Shown here: positions 7,563 to 15,026 of the stretch, piece after piece
Layout: each line of letters begins with the position of its first letter
Position numbering within the stretch: the first letter of the stretch is position 1
Origin: JAPLJQ01 sp037143735
GTDB lineage: Bacteria; Desulfobacterota; Syntrophia; Syntrophales; UBA2185
Direction: 5' to 3'
Length of the DNA stretch: 15,953 nucleotides
Assembly (NCBI GenBank): GCA_037143735.1
Contig: JBAWYD010000059.1
Location: forward strand, 1 to 15,953
The notes under the pieces: model-generated
Seen by the model: the letters and a program-made list of their open reading frames with translations, nothing else
The model's database searches: none
What the model was told of the DNA's origin: nothing
Program-made: the position numbers and the translations under genes

Positions 7563-7582
7563 CCCCGCAGCAAGCTGCGGGG
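7563..7582 (-). promoter_or_regulatory. GC-rich leader hairpin upstream of the D,D-carboxypeptidase gene
   Basis: CCCCGCAG (7563-7570) and CTGCGGGG (7575-7582) form a perfect 8-bp stem with a four-base loop. Read on the - strand it is followed, after TGGTTCA, by five T. It lies between the mapped promoter and the start codon, so it is in the 5' leader of the transcript and could act as an attenuator. It may also weakly stop read-through from the Cys-rich gene upstream. Confidence 0.5.
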
Positions 7583-7607
7583 AATATGACCCGTAGAGAC
7601 TGAGACG

Positions 7608-7636
7608 AGTATAGAAAAAATGCGCCGATGTGTCAA
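7608..7636 (-). promoter_or_regulatory. Consensus sigma-70 promoter for the D,D-carboxypeptidase / HD pair
   Basis: On the - strand TTGACA (7636-7631) and TATACT (7613-7608) are separated by exactly 17 bases: a perfect -35 box and a five-of-six -10 box. Transcription would start near 7601, leaving a leader of about 80 bases that contains the hairpin at 7563-7582. Confidence 0.85.
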
Positions 7637-7717
7637 GACGAATGCATCTCTCCGCAAAGAATACTATGATCAGCGGCCAGAGGAGCCGTCTTCAGGAATA
7701 AAGCTGCCTGATTTTTT

Positions 7718-8461
7718 CTAAATAATCTCAAAGCGCCAGGCGCAAAACCATTCCTCGGGGTGTTGATCCGGAGGACAGCCGATGCACGTTGTTTTTATCC
7801 TCCCGTCAATGGTCTCCGCAAAAGAAGTGTACTCCACAAGTCCAGCGGATTTACATGGGTAATCTTCAAGGCCCCGGCGTTTTCTCGCAGCCTGAACCCG
7901 GCAGTCATTCATCTGAAAAATGATACTCTCCGGCTTTTCAACTATGACGGACTGGACATTTATTCTGGCATACATTCGAAATTGCAATGCTTTCTTCAAT
8001 CCTTCAAGCCCCGCCTCGTCCGGCATATTCAGAAACTGCTTGATTGACCACGCCTCAAAAGGAGAAAAACGCGTCCAGCAGGAATCATTACATCTTTTGG
8101 CATCCCATATCCCGTATTGACTTTCAACGGCCTGAAACCATGTGCCATCTCCGACAAGCCAATTTTTGCTTATTTCATCCATCAGATTGTAAAGATTCTC
8201 CCTGGGCATGTCCATCAGAGACTTCGGCACACCCTCTTTCATCTCAAAACCGAGAGCCCCAGCCAGCCTGTTCATCTGAATGGCATAACTGTTCTTCCAT
8301 GCCTCCCGCAAAACATTAAACGCCTTTTTCATGCCCATCTGATATTCAACCTGAGAGAACCAGAGGGTGTGATGCACCATGGTGCGGTGAAACATATCCA
8401 GTATAAGTCTGGCCAAATCCTCATGACCCAGGTCTTCGGGCTTTTCTACGCTTTCAAACAT
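7718..8461 (-). CDS. Cys-rich conserved protein of unknown function (DUF6125-like)
   Basis: The 247-residue cytosolic protein has no signal peptide or membrane helix. The N-terminal half is helical (LILDMFHRTMVHHTLWFSQVEYQ; AWKNSYAIQMNRL). The C-terminal half has a striking set of Cys: 124 and 128 (AKRCNDSCW), 187 (MNDCRVQAARKR), 203 (YPCKSAG), 226 and 229 (TTCIGCPPD) and 240 (EWFCAW), plus His234 near the last pair, suggesting a metal or Fe-S site. From memory it resembles a family of about 250 residues common in anaerobic Desulfobacterota (DUF6125), but I could not search. Start: ATG 8461 has a perfect AAAGGAGG site 8 bases upstream; the longer frame to 8503 lacks one. It stands alone, with its own promoter at 8515-8543. 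Confidence 0.85.
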   Translation of the reverse strand: MFESVEKPEDLGHEDLARLILDMFHRTMVHHTLWFSQVEYQMGMKKAFNVLREAWKNSYAIQMNRLAGALGFEMKEGVPKSLMDMPRENLYNLMDEISKNWLVGDGTWFQAVESQYGIWDAKRCNDSCWTRFSPFEAWSIKQFLNMPDEAGLEGLKKALQFRMYARINVQSVIVEKPESIIFQMNDCRVQAARKRRGLEDYPCKSAGLVEYTSFAETIDGRIKTTCIGCPPDQHPEEWFCAWRFEII

Positions 8462-8514
8462 GATCAATCCTCCTTTCTTTTCAATCTGATGATGCAGATG
8501 CAAAGAGCGACTTT

Positions 8515-8543
8515 AATATAAGAAAAATAACAAGAGGTGTCAA
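8515..8543 (-). promoter_or_regulatory. Sigma-70 promoter for the Cys-rich gene
   Basis: On the - strand TTGACA (8543-8538) and TATATT (8520-8515) are spaced by 17 bases. It sits about 55 bases before the ATG at 8461 and just downstream of the bidirectional terminator, so this gene is transcribed on its own. Confidence 0.82.
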
Positions 8544-8559
8544 AGAGAAATAAAATAAA

Positions 8560-8602
8560 AAACCCCCTGCGAACGATACGTTCACGGGGGGTTTCGTTTT
8601 TT
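8560..8602 (-). terminator. Bidirectional intrinsic terminator ending the por-NADH module operon
   Basis: AAACCCCCTGCGAACG (8560-8575) and CGTTCACGGGGGGTTT (8579-8594) pair with a single mismatch around an ATA loop. On the - strand the stem is followed by TTTTTTATTTTA; on the + strand by CGTTTTTT up to 8602. It closes the seven-gene operon whose last gene stops at 8707. The space 8603-8706 holds only short weak hairpins and no gene I can support. Confidence 0.92.
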
Positions 8603-8706
8603 CCTGCACTTATGTTTTCAGCAGTCAGCTACTGCCTAACGACTACGGACAGATACTTATTTCGGCGTACCGTCTGCCAATCGTTTTTAGAGAACGACAC
8701 CGACTG

Positions 8707-9420
8707 TTACTTGCAACTTATACACGTTACAAGGTCACTCATCGTAGTTCCCGTCTTCTGACTGATGAACTTCAGCTGATCGACCGGGGCAAAATACCTG
8801 CCGCACTTGTCACAGGCCTGCATTTTGAATGTGCGCCCCCAGATCTTCCGTTTCGTACCAAAAGACTCCATGACGATGTGTTCCGTCGGGCATATATACG
8901 CGCATGCCCCGCAGCCGATACAAACCATTGAGTCTTCACTGAACGGGGTGCCAACGGCTTTCTTCTTCCCCCTTGCAATCAGACCGATGGCGCTCACACC
9001 CACCACATCTTCACAGGCCTTCACGCACAAACGGCACAGAACGCACTTACCCTTATCCGTCTCCGGATGAAAGGCCGGTTGTGGTTCAATGCCCATCTCT
9101 TTGGCCATGTCCTTGAGCACATCCGACTCGGGACACCGCGCCATGAGGAGCTGCATCACCAGTTTTCGGACATTCTTCACCCTTTCCGACTTTGTATCAA
9201 CAACGATACCTTCATCTACAGGATACAGGCATGACGTCACGATCCTCGTTCGCTTGCCCTTCTTCACTTCAACCACGCAAAGGCGGCAAGATCCCGTCGG
9301 AGCAACTGATTCATGACAGCACAGGGTTGGAATCCCTATGTTATTTGCACGAGCAACCTGAAGTACTGTTTTACCTTCTTCAGCCTCAACCTTCTTCCCA
9401 TCTATGATAAAGTTTACCAT
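8707..9420 (-). CDS. NuoG/HydA-N-like iron-sulfur subunit with extra C-terminal Cys4 knuckle
   Basis: The 237-residue protein is an electron-wire subunit of the kind found as NuoG N-terminus, HoxU or HydA N-terminus. Domains: plant-type [2Fe-2S] (Cys34, 45, 48, 64), then a linker where complex I and [FeFe] hydrogenases carry the His-Cys3 [4Fe-4S] cluster but here only Cys96 remains, then two [4Fe-4S] ferredoxin motifs (Cys126/129/132/136 and Cys167/170/173/177). The last 40 residues add two CxxC knuckles (203/206 and 233/236) resembling a rubredoxin or zinc ribbon. There is no molybdopterin or H-cluster domain, so it is not itself a catalytic subunit. The start at ATG 9420 has AGGTAGGAG just upstream; ATG 9433-9435, overlapping the previous stop as ATGA, has no ribosome site. 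It is last in the operon, before the terminator. Confidence 0.9.
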   Translation of the reverse strand: MVNFIIDGKKVEAEEGKTVLQVARANNIGIPTLCCHESVAPTGSCRLCVVEVKKGKRTRIVTSCLYPVDEGIVVDTKSERVKNVRKLVMQLLMARCPESDVLKDMAKEMGIEPQPAFHPETDKGKCVLCRLCVKACEDVVGVSAIGLIARGKKKAVGTPFSEDSMVCIGCGACAYICPTEHIVMESFGTKRKIWGRTFKMQACDKCGRYFAPVDQLKFISQKTGTTMSDLVTCISCK

Positions 9421-9431
9421 GTCTCCTACCT

Positions 9432-11345
9432 TCATTCTACGATTATTGCGTCAAATTTACAGCTTTCTTTACACACACCGCACTTGATACATTTCGTTTG
9501 ATCAATCACGTGTGTCTTTTTCTTTTCACCGCTTATGCACTCAGTAGGACACTTCTTGAGGCAGACGCCGCATCCCGTACATTTCTCCTCACTGACACTG
9601 AAACGGATCAGGGCCTTGCAGACACCGGCAGGGCACTTCTTGTCCCGGACATGAGCGACATACTCATTCCGGAAATACTTGAGGGTGCTCAGGATCGGAT
9701 TGGCAGCCGTGCTGCCCAGGGCGCACAAAGCCCCATCGACAAGTCCCTGAGACATGGATTCCAGAAGCTCGATATCTCCTTCTTTTCCTTTTCCGGCACA
9801 GATATCATTCAGGATTTCATTCATCCTCTGAACCCCTTCGCGGCAGGGAACACACTTACCGCAGGATTCGAATTCGAGAAAGTCAATGAAGTATCTGGCG
9901 ATATCGACCATACAGGTTGTTTCATCCATGACAATCATACCGCCGGAACCCATCATGGAGCCCGCTTCCCACAAGGCGTCAAAATCAACCGATATATTGA
10001 TCAGATCGATGGGCAGGCATCCACCGGACGGACCGCCGGTCTGAACGGCCTTAAATTTCTTGCCGCCGGGAATTCCACCGCCGATCTCATAGATAATATC
10101 CTTCAGCGGCATCCCCATGGGAACCTCGACCATTCCGATATTGTTGATCTTCCCCACGAGGCAAAAGACCTTCGTTCCCGAATTGTTCTTACAACCGATA
10201 CTGGTGAACCATTTTGCCCCCCTGCTGATAATCGCCGGCACATTCGCCCAGGTTTCCACGTTATTCAGATTGGAGGGTCTGTCCCACAGTCCGTGTTCAA
10301 CGGTGTGGATATATTTTGCTCTCGGTTCTCCCGCTTTGCCTTCGAGTGATGTCATCAGGGCCGTCGACTCCCCGCAAACGAATGCGCCAGCGCCCTTGCC
10401 GATTTTCAGATCGAAGTCAAAGCCTGACCCGAAAATATTCTTGCCGATGAAACCGCACTCCCGTGCCTGACCGATTGCCCGCTGCAGATTGGCTACTGCC
10501 AGGGGATACTCATTTCTGACATAGATAAATCCCTGACTTGCGCCGATTGCATAAGCGCCAATGATCATTCCCTCGATGACGCTGTGGGGATCGCCTTCCA
10601 TGACGCTTCTGTCCATGTACGCGCCAGGGTCGCCCTCATCACCATTGCAGATGACATACTTGATGTCGCCATGGGCTCGCCGGCAGGTCTCCCACTTTAC
10701 ACCGGCGGGGAATCCTCCGCCGCCGCGGCCCCTCAGTCCCGACGCTTTCACCTCTTCGATGATCTGCTCCGGCTTCATCTTAGTAAGGGCCTTATAAAGG
10801 CTGAAGTAACCACCCTTTGCGATGTATTCATCGATACTCTCAAAATTGATCATCCCGCAGTTTCGGGTTGCCAGTTTCAGCTGTTTCTTATAGAAATTTA
10901 CACTTCCTATGGCCGGAATATCTTTCTGGTCTTTCGATACAGGACCCTTTACATAAGGTTTCTTCTCATCCAGACAGATGAAATCCTCTTCATCCATTCT
11001 GTAGGCGGGTTTGACACCGTCAACAGCGCCTTTGACAATCTGGTCAAGGACTTCCGGTACCTTTTTGGCGGTCATCTTGCTGTATGCCAGACGCGGTTTG
11101 TTCGGCTGCATGACATCGATCAGGGGCTCTATGCAATCCATCCCCATGGCTCCTGTTTTACTCAGGATAATGTCCAGCTTCCGTTTCTTTATTTCTCCCG
11201 CCAGGGCATCATACACCTGCTGCGCCCCCGAGGCAATTCCGCTCGTCCCCATCCCCACCATGATTTTCGTCTTTGACGGGATGATCGCTTCCAGCCCTCT
11301 CTTCTTTGCCTTGTTCAAATCTTCAAGCGTATTGATCTTACTCAC
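9432..11345 (-). CDS. NuoF/HydB-like NADH-binding FMN and iron-sulfur subunit
   Basis: This 637-residue flavoprotein should oxidise or reduce NAD(H) at FMN. Order: thioredoxin-like N-terminal domain (about 25-110), NADH/FMN domain with GLRGRGGGGFPAG (203-215), NGDEGDPGAYMDR (234-246) and GAGAFVCGESTAL (318-330), SLBB region, the [4Fe-4S] site Cys495/498/501 plus Cys541, and two C-terminal ferredoxin [4Fe-4S] motifs (Cys589/592/595/599 and 619/622/625/629). This layout is that of HydB of electron-bifurcating hydrogenases and related complexes, longer than complex I NuoF. Oddly the N-terminal domain has lost the [2Fe-2S] ligands: MGTSGIASG has Ser35 where Cys is normal, and TGAMGMDC has Ala66. 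It starts with GTG preceded by AGGGGTGG, 13 bases after the previous gene, and its partner subunits flank it. Confidence 0.95.
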   Translation of the reverse strand: MSKINTLEDLNKAKKRGLEAIIPSKTKIMVGMGTSGIASGAQQVYDALAGEIKKRKLDIILSKTGAMGMDCIEPLIDVMQPNKPRLAYSKMTAKKVPEVLDQIVKGAVDGVKPAYRMDEEDFICLDEKKPYVKGPVSKDQKDIPAIGSVNFYKKQLKLATRNCGMINFESIDEYIAKGGYFSLYKALTKMKPEQIIEEVKASGLRGRGGGGFPAGVKWETCRRAHGDIKYVICNGDEGDPGAYMDRSVMEGDPHSVIEGMIIGAYAIGASQGFIYVRNEYPLAVANLQRAIGQARECGFIGKNIFGSGFDFDLKIGKGAGAFVCGESTALMTSLEGKAGEPRAKYIHTVEHGLWDRPSNLNNVETWANVPAIISRGAKWFTSIGCKNNSGTKVFCLVGKINNIGMVEVPMGMPLKDIIYEIGGGIPGGKKFKAVQTGGPSGGCLPIDLINISVDFDALWEAGSMMGSGGMIVMDETTCMVDIARYFIDFLEFESCGKCVPCREGVQRMNEILNDICAGKGKEGDIELLESMSQGLVDGALCALGSTAANPILSTLKYFRNEYVAHVRDKKCPAGVCKALIRFSVSEEKCTGCGVCLKKCPTECISGEKKKTHVIDQTKCIKCGVCKESCKFDAIIVE

Positions 11346-11358
11346 TTTACCACCCCTA

Positions 11359-11826
11359 TTATTTGTAATTTCTCATGATCTTCGGAAGTTCGTCCTGAGT
11401 TAAGTGAGGATGAACATCAGCGCCTATCCGTACGACAGGGGCCAGACTGCAACATCCGAGACATCTGACCTCTTCAAGGGTAAACATCTTATCCTCCGTC
11501 GTTTCGCCGCAATCAACACCCAGATCCCGCTCCATCCTGTCCATCAGATTGGATGCACCCTGAACGTGGCATGCCGTACCGGCGCATACTTCAACCAGGT
11601 ACTTGCCCCGAGGTTTAAGGCTGAATGCGTTGTAAAATGTTGCAATCTCATAAATCCTGGTGAGGGGCACCTCCATCTTTTTACTGATTGAGGTCAGAGC
11701 TTCTTTTGGCAAGTATCTCAATTCTTCCTGGACATCCTGGAGGATGGCGATCATAGCCGTCTTATCGCCATCGTATTTCTTGATGATGTCTTTAACCGTT
11801 TTTTCTATGGTCTTCATTGTCTTCAT
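11359..11826 (-). CDS. NuoE/HydC-like [2Fe-2S] subunit
   Basis: The 155-residue protein is full length for the 24-kDa thioredoxin-like [2Fe-2S] subunit of complex I and of HydABC-type enzymes. An N-terminal helical part (LQDVQEELRYLPKEALTSIS; IYEIATFYNAF) is followed by the ferredoxin fold with Cys81 and Cys86 (CAGTACHVQGA) and Cys122 and Cys126 (CLGCCSLAP), all four ligands present. It normally docks on the NuoF-like subunit and shuttles electrons near FMN. The ATG has AAGGTGAT upstream. It follows porB by 33 bases in the same operon and starts the three-gene NADH module. Confidence 0.95.
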   Translation of the reverse strand: MKTMKTIEKTVKDIIKKYDGDKTAMIAILQDVQEELRYLPKEALTSISKKMEVPLTRIYEIATFYNAFSLKPRGKYLVEVCAGTACHVQGASNLMDRMERDLGVDCGETTEDKMFTLEEVRCLGCCSLAPVVRIGADVHPHLTQDELPKIMRNYK

Positions 11827-11859
11827 GCTTCAATCACCTTATCCCGTATAATTAACACC

Positions 11860-12828
11860 TTAGCTTTTCATCATCTCTGACCAGGATTTTGAATGCTTAA
11901 TCCTCTCCAACACTTTATTGTATTCAAGCATCGCCATTCCCTTGAAAATCTCAATTTCAGCGGGCTTTAAATGCCTGAACCGTCCCTGAGGCTTCAGATA
12001 ATCTTCAATGGGCCGGAGCTTTTTGGGCATCTCGATGGTCATTTTGTATTTCCCGTCTTCCACCTCGTACAGGGGGAATACGCCGGTCTCCACAGCCAAA
12101 CGCCCCATCTTGATGCATACATCCGACGGACACCGCCATCCTGTCGGGCAGACGGCCAGACAGTGAATAAAGGCAGGGCCGTTCACTTTTCTCGCCTTTT
12201 TGACCTTGTTCATAAAGTCAAAAGGATAACTGTGACATGCCGTGGCCACATAGGGCACTCTGTGGGCCACCATGATTTCGGCCATATTCTTCTTCCACGT
12301 CGTGTTCCCGACGCTTTCCTTGCCCGCAGGTCTCGTCGTCGTCGAGGCGCCGAAGGGTGTGCCGCCGGAACGCTGAATGCCCGTGTTCATGTAGGCTTCA
12401 TTGTCGTACACGATATAGATCATGTTGTGACCCCGCTCCATGGCGCCCGAAATGGCCTGGAAGCCAATGTCAAAGGATCCTCCGTCGCCTCCGATGGAAA
12501 CCACCTTGACATCCCTGTCGGCGATCTTTCCTTTTCTCCGGAGAACTTTCAAGGCAGACTCAACGCCCGCTCCCACGGACGCGGAATTGGGAAACGCCAC
12601 GTGCACCCACGGAAGCTTCCACGCAGTCGTCGGATAGGGGGTAGCCGTAACCTCCATACATCCCGTCGCATTGGTGACCACCGTATCTTTACCCAAAGCC
12701 TTGGCCATCAGGCGGATTGCCAGCGCCTCACCGCAGCCCTGACAGGCGCGATGTCCGGAACTGTAATATTCCTCTTTATCAACCAGCTTTGGGGCAAACA
12801 AATCGAAATTTTCTATAATACCCTTCAT
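11860..12828 (-). CDS. porB: Pyruvate:ferredoxin oxidoreductase, beta subunit (TPP-binding)
   Basis: The beta subunit binds thiamine pyrophosphate and the proximal [4Fe-4S] cluster of the cytosolic enzyme, which splits pyruvate and CoA into acetyl-CoA, CO2 and two low-potential electrons. Of 322 residues, Cys29 and Cys32 (HRACQGCG), Cys57 (TGCMEV) and Cys227 (AVCPTGW) fit the cluster ligands. GGDGG (113-117) followed by FQAISGAMERG and YDNEAYMNTG is the Mg-TPP motif. The PFGASTTTRPAGK and CPTGW segments match pyruvate-type more than 2-oxoglutarate-type (KorB) enzymes; 2-ketoisovalerate (Vor) remains possible. It starts 2 bases after the porA stop, with GAGGGG overlapping that stop. Confidence 0.95.
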   Translation of the reverse strand: MKGIIENFDLFAPKLVDKEEYYSSGHRACQGCGEALAIRLMAKALGKDTVVTNATGCMEVTATPYPTTAWKLPWVHVAFPNSASVGAGVESALKVLRRKGKIADRDVKVVSIGGDGGSFDIGFQAISGAMERGHNMIYIVYDNEAYMNTGIQRSGGTPFGASTTTRPAGKESVGNTTWKKNMAEIMVAHRVPYVATACHSYPFDFMNKVKKARKVNGPAFIHCLAVCPTGWRCPSDVCIKMGRLAVETGVFPLYEVEDGKYKMTIEMPKKLRPIEDYLKPQGRFRHLKPAEIEIFKGMAMLEYNKVLERIKHSKSWSEMMKS

Positions 12829-12830
12829 GA

Positions 12831-13997
12831 TTATCCCCTCACTCCATAAATTTCATATGCTCTTTCGGGTTTAGCCGCGGCTGCCTTCTTGAAGATTTTC
12901 TTAAAGTCCTCGACCCGCACATCTCGACCGCCGAGACCGATGATGTCGTTTGTAATCACCGGCCGGTTGGGATCGTCGTACATGACGGATTTTACCTCGG
13001 CACAGACAGGCGCTGCCGCACCGCCAGACATGACTGCCCGGTCTATCACGATCAGATTCTTGACCCCTTTCAATGCCTTTTTCAATTCATCCGCGGGGAA
13101 GGGTCTGTAAAGCTTCAGGTCTAACAGGCCGGCCTTGAACCCTTCTTTCCGCAACTCATCGATGGCGACCTGCGCTGTTTCACCCATGGAACCCATGGTC
13201 AGCATGACAACATCGGCATCTTTCGCCTTGTAGGACATGATGGGTTCATACTTTCGGCCGAACATTTTCTCCCATTCTTTCCAGACTTCGAGGATGACCT
13301 TTTTGGAGTTGATGAGCGCCTCGTCATTGGCCTTTTTCGCCTCGTTATAGATATCCGGAAGCCCCAGGGTTCCCATGGAAACCACATTGTCCGGATGGAT
13401 GGCGGCAAAGGGTTTACGCGGCGGAAGGAACTTGTCCACTTCCTCCTGATCCGGCATCATCATCGCCTCCACCACGTGGGTCAGCTGGAAGCCGTCCAGA
13501 TTGACAAGAACCGGCAGCATGACATCTGCGTGCTCGCCGATCTTAAAGGCCTGGATACACATATCGATGGTTTCCTGGCCGTTCGACGCAAACATGGAGA
13601 TCCAGCCCAGATCCCTCACGCACATATAGTCGCTGTGATCGTTCCAGATATTGATCGGCCCCGATATGGCCCTGTTGCCAAGGCACATGATCACAGGAAG
13701 CCTCATGGAAGGCACGATCGGAACGATTTCATACATATACAGCAGCCCCTGGGAACTTGTCGCCGTGAAGACACGGGCGCCCGCCGCCGATGCACCCGTA
13801 CAGGCGCTCAGCGCCGAATGCTCGGATTCCACTGCGATATATTCGCAATCAAGATGCCCGTCGGCAACGATCTCGGCAAGGTGTTCGGGAATATGCGTGT
13901 TGGGGGTGATGGGATAAGCCGCAATCACATCGGGTCTGCACAACGCGACCGCTTCCGCAGCGGCCATAGCTATTTCCATTCCAATTCTTTTTGACAT
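12831..13997 (-). CDS. porA: Pyruvate:ferredoxin oxidoreductase, alpha subunit
   Basis: This 388-residue subunit completes the TPP active site with PorB. Visible are AAYPITPNTHIPE (26-38), the substrate-side Thr31-Pro motif of the family, VESEHSALSACTGASAAGARVFTATSSQGL for the pyrimidine-binding domain, and a C-terminal domain II transketolase-like region (LLDLKLYRPFPADELKKAL; VIDRAVMSGG). Length is normal for four-subunit PorA. The ATG has a strong GAGGAGGGAT site and lies 13 bases after porD. Members for branched-chain substrates (VorA) look similar; pyruvate is the best call by context with PorB. Confidence 0.95.
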   Translation of the reverse strand: MSKRIGMEIAMAAAEAVALCRPDVIAAYPITPNTHIPEHLAEIVADGHLDCEYIAVESEHSALSACTGASAAGARVFTATSSQGLLYMYEIVPIVPSMRLPVIMCLGNRAISGPINIWNDHSDYMCVRDLGWISMFASNGQETIDMCIQAFKIGEHADVMLPVLVNLDGFQLTHVVEAMMMPDQEEVDKFLPPRKPFAAIHPDNVVSMGTLGLPDIYNEAKKANDEALINSKKVILEVWKEWEKMFGRKYEPIMSYKAKDADVVMLTMGSMGETAQVAIDELRKEGFKAGLLDLKLYRPFPADELKKALKGVKNLIVIDRAVMSGGAAAPVCAEVKSVMYDDPNRPVITNDIIGLGGRDVRVEDFKKIFKKAAAAKPERAYEIYGVRG

Positions 13998-14010
13998 GAC
14001 CTATCCCTCC

Positions 14011-14298
14011 TCAATCCTCTACCATCTTTATGGCACGGGGCCAGCATTCGTGGTAACAAATGCCGCAGCCCTTGCAGTAATTCAGATCTGCCGTAAAGAA
14101 CCCTTCCGCGTCTTCCGTGATGCACGCTTCAGGACAGAACAAATAGCAGACACCGCACTTGATGCATTTCGTATTATCATAGACAGGCTTCTGTGCCCTC
14201 CAACCTCCGGTCAAATATGACCGCGAGCTTGCAGGTTTGAATATCATGAGCCCCGGATTTACATTTTGCCAGGTTTCTGGCCACTTTTTTTCAGTCAT
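14011..14298 (-). CDS. porD: Pyruvate:ferredoxin oxidoreductase, delta (ferredoxin-like) subunit
   Basis: The 95-residue protein carries two [4Fe-4S] ferredoxin motifs, Cys45/48/51/55 and Cys75/78/81/85, which carry electrons from the TPP site to external ferredoxin. The last motif reads ECWP, with Trp inserted before the usual Pro. The N-terminal 40 residues (TWQNVNPGLMIFKPASS and GGWRAQKPVYD) are the family's usual docking extension. GAGGT lies 6 bases before the ATG. It is second in the operon, 32 bases after porG. Confidence 0.94.
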   Translation of the reverse strand: MTEKKWPETWQNVNPGLMIFKPASSRSYLTGGWRAQKPVYDNTKCIKCGVCYLFCPEACITEDAEGFFTADLNYCKGCGICYHECWPRAIKMVED

Positions 14299-14330
14299 TA
14301 TGATACCTCAACACTCGTTCACATCTTGGT

Positions 14331-14876
14331 TTAATTTGTCTTGACTTCGTCATATGCCCGTTTCATGGCCGCCAGGTTCTTGTTGGCAATCCTGCCGAAC
14401 CTGTGATCCACCGGACCTTTCACTGACTCAAGCTTAACCGCTTTCGTGCACTTGATCAGCGCCCCAAGCATGGTCGTGTTCGTAATCGGAACGCCAAGTT
14501 CCTTCCATGCAATGGACGACGCATCGACCGTGGCGATCTTCCCCTTGAATTTCGTCAGCTCCGCAATTTCTTTGATTGACTTTGCCGTGTTAACAATGAG
14601 TACGCCTTCCGGTTTCAGCCCGTCGACCACGTTGACCATGGCCATGAGACTCTCATCAAGGACAACCACCACGTCGGGATTGTAAATCTGAGATCTGATC
14701 TTTATGTGGTGATCATCGATCCGGTTAAATGCCGCAACCGGCGCCCCTCGTCTCTCAGGACCGAAGCTTGGAAACCCCTGTGCATACTTACCCTCTCCGA
14801 TGGCGGTCAACGCGAACAATTCAACGGATGTGACTGCTCCCTGACCACCTCTTCCATGCCATCTCACTTCTATCAT
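14331..14876 (-). CDS. porG: Pyruvate:ferredoxin oxidoreductase, gamma subunit
   Basis: This 181-residue gamma subunit has the signature GRGGQGAVT near the N terminus (8-16) and the YAQGFPSFGPERRGAPV segment (31-47), which in four-subunit 2-oxoacid oxidoreductases helps bind CoA. Asp74 and Glu75 in VVVLDESL, and VDASSIAWKELG with the following TNTTMLGAL, are also typical. GGGAG lies 8 bases before the ATG. It is the first gene of the seven-gene operon; the promoter is probably at 14949-14977. Confidence 0.95.
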   Translation of the reverse strand: MIEVRWHGRGGQGAVTSVELFALTAIGEGKYAQGFPSFGPERRGAPVAAFNRIDDHHIKIRSQIYNPDVVVVLDESLMAMVNVVDGLKPEGVLIVNTAKSIKEIAELTKFKGKIATVDASSIAWKELGVPITNTTMLGALIKCTKAVKLESVKGPVDHRFGRIANKNLAAMKRAYDEVKTN

Positions 14877-14948
14877 TGGAAAATCTCCCAGAATGGATTG
14901 ATGTAGAAAGGTTTAGGATGTTAAAAACCTCTAAAAACGATGTCCGGC

Positions 14949-14977
14949 TTCCTATTACAAAATTACTCCCCTGTCAA
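14949..14977 (-). promoter_or_regulatory. Probable sigma-70 promoter of the por-NADH module operon
   Basis: On the - strand a perfect TTGACA (14977-14972) is followed 17 bases later by TAGGAA (14954-14949), a weak -10 box. It lies in the 150-bp gap between recR and porG, with a leader of about 65 bases. The full -35 and weak -10 suit an activated or moderate promoter. I see no convincing terminator for recR in this gap. Confidence 0.5.
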
Positions 14978-15026
14978 GCATTTTTTTGAAAAAAGTTTCC
15001 CGCAAAGACGCTCTTGAAAATTTCTC

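Noticed and set aside
8537..8761. Open frame of 74 codons on the + strand across the terminator
   Set aside because: It spans the bidirectional terminator hairpin, has no ribosome site and no recognisable protein features.
9498..10349. Long open frame (283 codons) on the + strand
   Set aside because: It lies wholly antisense to the NuoF-like gene, whose motifs are unmistakable; the translated frame has no family features.
11971..12849. Long open frame (292 codons) on the + strand
   Set aside because: Antisense shadow of porB, with no recognisable domain and an Arg/His-rich composition typical of reverse-frame translation.
14980..15026. Possible terminator after recR (A/T runs)
   Set aside because: Only A/T-only pairing is available; no GC stem followed by T run, so a terminator cannot be supported.
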